From contig JBIOYQ010000107.1 of the NCBI GenBank assembly GCA_044870295.1, positions 1 to 8,396 on the forward strand: a DNA stretch of 8,396 nt, written 5' to 3'. The notes under the pieces were generated by a model. It ran no database searches and was not told the DNA's origin. It was given only the letters and a program-made list of their open reading frames with translations. Source of the DNA: AC-52 sp044870295 (GTDB lineage Bacteria; Actinomycetota; UBA4738). Below are positions 7,021 to 8,396 of the stretch, in pieces. The translations under genes were made by a program, and so were the position numbers. Numbering within the stretch: position 1 is the stretch's first letter; every line of letters begins with the position of its first letter.

Positions 7021-7644
7021 ATGGGAACGGGAGTGTGGAAGCCGGGCGATCAGGTGGCCGTGCGCGAGGTCTGGGACGGCCGGGTGTGGTCGGCCACGCC
7101 CGCGGTGGTGGTGCAGGACGATCCGGATCAACGGCGGTTCTGGATCCCGGCGGGGACGACGATGAAGTACGCGGTGGATCGCCACCAGCGCGAGCTGCGG
7201 TTGTACGTGGACCGGTGGAGCTTGGCCGATCGCACGTTCTCGAGAGGAGTCCTGTCGTTCGCATGGCCGAACACCCAGCACGTCGTCCTGGCGATGTGGC
7301 GGGAGGACGGGGCCTTCGAGGGGTGGTACGTGAACCTGGAGACACCCATGGGGCGGGACGATCGTTGCTACGACTTCGTCGATCACTGTCTGGACGTGCT
7401 GGTGCCGGCCGACCGGTCGACGTGGACGTGGAAGGACGAAGAGGAGCTGGCCGAGGCCGTGCGGCTGGGCATCTTCACGGTGGAAGAGGCAGCGGGCTTC
7501 CGGGCCGAGGGCGAACAGGCGGCGCGGCGCGTGCTGGACCGGGAGCCTCCCTTCGACGCGGACTGGTCGGGATGGCGGCCCGATCCATCCTGGCCGATCC
7601 CGGTCCTGCCGGAGGGCTGGGATCGCGTCGGTAGCGTGGGGTAG
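7021..7644 (+). CDS. DUF402 domain protein, putative metal-dependent (nucleotide) phosphohydrolase
   Basis: A 207-residue protein with the DUF402 signature: GWYVNLE (101-107), YDFVDHCLDVLV (117-128) and WTWKDEEEL (135-143), followed by LGIFTVEEAAGFRAEGE. The conserved Asn/Asp/Glu residues are those that bind divalent metal in characterised relatives (FomD-type and staphylococcal nucleoside di/triphosphatase proteins). The N-terminal half is the antiparallel beta barrel part, with a Pro- and Trp-rich end (WSGWRPDPSWPIPVLPEGW) also usual for actinobacterial members. The true substrate is unknown; a nucleoside di- or triphosphate, or another phosphoester, is inferred. It diverges from dnaE2 by 28 bp and meets the DUF6504 gene head-on with only 2 bp between stop codons. 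It is therefore embedded in opposite orientation inside the mutagenesis locus. Confidence 0.85.
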   Translation: MGTGVWKPGDQVAVREVWDGRVWSATPAVVVQDDPDQRRFWIPAGTTMKYAVDRHQRELRLYVDRWSLADRTFSRGVLSFAWPNTQHVVLAMWREDGAFEGWYVNLETPMGRDDRCYDFVDHCLDVLVPADRSTWTWKDEEELAEAVRLGIFTVEEAAGFRAEGEQAARRVLDREPPFDADWSGWRPDPSWPIPVLPEGWDRVGSVG

Positions 7645-7646
7645 CG

Positions 7647-7892
7647 TCAGTCCCACAGCCGCTCCAGGTGCCACCGCCCGGCCCGCCGATCCTGGTACAG
7701 GTCGACCACCGCCCCGGTCCGGGCCTCGACCCGCCAGTACTCCCGGTCCCTGCCGTCTTCCCACCACCGTCCTTCGATCAGCCATCGCCCGATGACGTCC
7801 CGGACCACGTACCGCCGGCCTCGCCACACGAAGGCGCAGGGCATCCCGGCGTCCCGTTCCACCGTCACGGCCTCGTCGTAACGCTTGCTCAC
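7647..7892 (-). CDS. DUF6504 family small protein of the dnaE2/dinB locus
   Basis: An 81-residue, Trp- and Arg-rich basic protein: SKRYDEAVTVERD, then FVWRGRRYVVRDVIGRW (21-37), WW (43-44), YWRVEA (52-57), VDLY and GRWHLERLWD at the C-terminus. This matches my recollection of DUF6504, a short all-beta-looking family of unknown function found beside dnaE2 and dinB in actinobacteria. There is no signal peptide or membrane segment, so it is cytoplasmic. The GTG at 7892 is chosen because the family begins M-S-(R/K)-R-Y. An AGGTG/AAGAGG purine stretch lies 3-9 nt upstream. The longer frame to a GTG at 7973 would translate the SOS operator and is rejected. The LexA site upstream implies damage induction, so it is likely an accessory factor for the two polymerases. 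That role is inference. Confidence 0.82.
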   Translation of the reverse strand: MSKRYDEAVTVERDAGMPCAFVWRGRRYVVRDVIGRWLIEGRWWEDGRDREYWRVEARTGAVVDLYQDRRAGRWHLERLWD

Positions 7893-7945
7893 CGGCCTCT
7901 TCACCTGCCCGATGGGTTGCCCGGGTCCCTGAGTCCCAGCCCGGA

Positions 7946-7963
7946 ATCGAACGTATGTTCGAT
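7946..7963. promoter_or_regulatory. LexA operator (SOS box), perfect dyad
   Basis: ATCGAAC-GTAT-GTTCGAT is a perfect 7-bp inverted repeat around 4 bases. It contains the actinobacterial consensus TCGAAC-N4-GTTCGA exactly (7947-7962) and also fits the Bacillus form CGAACRNRYGTTYG. It lies 53 bp upstream of the DUF6504 start and just downstream of the promoter elements at 7965-8001. Bound LexA would cover the transcription start. By eye it is the only full SOS box in the window. Confidence 0.93.
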
Positions 7964-7964
7964 C

Positions 7965-7987
7965 ATTGTGCACGGTACCTCTGACAC
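7965..7987 (-). promoter_or_regulatory. RecA-NDp-like (PafBC-type) damage promoter candidate
   Basis: The minus strand reads gTGTCAgag (7987-7979), then exactly 8 bases, then CACAAT (7970-7965). The mycobacterial LexA-independent DNA-damage promoter, as I remember it, is tTGTCRgtg-N8-TAnnnT. The TGTCA core, the following G and the 8-bp spacing match. The -10 element lacks the first T but has the A and the final AAT. Transcription would start near 7958, inside the SOS box. Confidence 0.4.
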
Positions 7988-8001
7988 TCGAAACCTGTCA
8001 A
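7972..8001 (-). promoter_or_regulatory. Sigma-70 type promoter candidate with perfect -35 TTGACA for DUF6504
   Basis: The minus strand has an exact TTGACA (8001-7996) and, 18 bp on, TACCGT (7977-7972), which fits TAnnnT. Transcription would start around 7965, directly at the edge of the SOS box, giving a leader of about 70 nt to the GTG at 7892. The -35 box lies 8 bp downstream of the sulfatase stop codon. It shares DNA with the RecA-NDp-like motif, so only one of the two arrangements, or both alternately, may be used. Confidence 0.5.
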
Positions 8002-8009
8002 GACGAGGG

Positions 8010-8396
8010 TCAGGGCAGCGAGGTGAGCCCCGGCGGTGGGTGCGAGCACAGCTCCCGCAGCCGGGTCCGCAGCCGCGACCGGATGGCTGCCAGCGCCGGA
8101 TCGGCCGCCGCGTTCTGCAGCTCGAAGGGATCGCGGGAGAGGTCGTACAGCTCCTCCTCCCCCGTGTCGTACACCACGTACAGGTGGTGTTCGTCCCGGA
8201 CCGCGCAGTAGCTCGGCACGTGCGAGTACCGCTCGGATTCGATCAGGAAGTCCGACCGCCATCCCGGAGCGTCACCGCGGAGCAGCGGCAGCAAGCTCCG
8301 GCCCTCGGCCCCAGGCGCGGCGACCCCGGCAGCTTCGGCGAACGTCGGAGCAAGGTCCACGTTCAGGACCGGACGGGGATCGTGCCTCGCCGCCGA
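8010..8396 (-). CDS. Sulfatase family protein, C-terminal 128 residues (5' end outside window)
   Basis: The frame is open to the window edge and ends with TGA at 8012-8010. The visible part is the C-terminal subdomain of an arylsulfatase/choline-sulfatase-like enzyme: LNVDLAPTFAEAAGV, GRSLLPLLRG, FLIESERYSHVPSYCAVRDE, LYVVYDTGEEELYDLSRDPFELQNAA. The LYDL-x-x-DP-x-E-x-x-N motif is the family hallmark near the end. The catalytic Cys/Ser that becomes formylglycine, and most of the metal ligands, lie in the missing N-terminal part, so activity and substrate cannot be judged. The gene reads towards the SOS promoter without an obvious terminator, so read-through into DUF6504 is possible. No functional link with the repair genes is apparent. 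Confidence 0.88.
   Translation of the reverse strand, partial: SAARHDPRPVLNVDLAPTFAEAAGVAAPGAEGRSLLPLLRGDAPGWRSDFLIESERYSHVPSYCAVRDEHHLYVVYDTGEEELYDLSRDPFELQNAAADPALAAIRSRLRTRLRELCSHPPPGLTSLP

Noticed and set aside
7003..7060. Search for a dnaE2-specific promoter on the minus strand
   Set aside because: No TAnnnT box at a suitable distance, and only a poor match (GGTCAGGG) to the RecA-NDp element. Nothing here could be supported as a promoter.
7595..7625. Inverted repeat CGATCCC / GGGATCG near the DUF402 stop as a terminator
   Set aside because: The 17-base loop and absent T-run on either strand make it weak, and it falls on conserved family codons (LPEGW region).
7893..7973. Longer DUF6504 protein from the GTG at 7973
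   Set aside because: This stretch contains the SOS box and the predicted transcription start, and DUF6504 proteins begin at the M-S-K-R-Y position (7892).

Overview
The window is GC-rich throughout, and its gene content points to a member of the Actinomycetota. The evidence is a DUF3040 membrane protein, a DUF6504 small protein, a TgpA-type transglutaminase ending in an FEPTP motif, an actinobacterial-type second replicative-like DNA polymerase (DnaE2 type), and a LexA operator of the TCGAAC-N4-GTTCGA type used by Gram-positive and actinobacterial LexA. I cannot assign a genus. Both ends of the window cut through genes.

Layout from left to right: (1) The 3' part of a membrane-anchored transglutaminase gene (+) runs to 1333. 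(2) Convergent with it, 7 bp away, is a MerR-family regulator (-, 1341-1823), preceded by a 194-bp gap holding its likely promoter and a short inverted repeat. (3) A DUF3040 two-helix membrane protein (-, 2018-2386) follows. (4) Its candidate promoter sits on the stop codon of a Y-family polymerase, dinB (-, 2416-3675). dinB overlaps the end of (5) dnaE2 (-, 3672-6992) by 4 bp. (6) A DUF402 gene (+, 7021-7644) diverges from dnaE2 across 28 bp and looks leaderless. (7) A DUF6504 gene (-, 7647-7892) converges on DUF402 with a 2-bp gap. Upstream of it lie a perfect SOS box (7946-7963) and a -35 TTGACA. (8) The 3' end of a sulfatase gene (-, 8010 to the window edge) completes the window.

The centre is a DNA-damage mutagenesis module: DUF6504, DnaE2 and DinB, with no ImuA' or ImuB in the window. 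The only SOS box I found lies in front of DUF6504. dnaE2 itself has no visible SOS box, promoter or well-placed Shine-Dalgarno sequence. The DUF402 gene is embedded head-on between DUF6504 and dnaE2, and there is no room for a terminator between the convergent stops. A testable model is therefore a LexA-controlled non-contiguous operon: one SOS transcript reads DUF6504, then DUF402 in antisense, then dnaE2-dinB and perhaps DUF3040. A second motif between the -35 box and the SOS box resembles the mycobacterial RecA-NDp (PafBC-type) damage promoter, which would give dual control. The dnaE2/dinB/DUF6504 association is, from memory, already known in other actinobacteria. The less described parts are the regulatory architecture, the embedded DUF402 gene and the unknown role of DUF6504.
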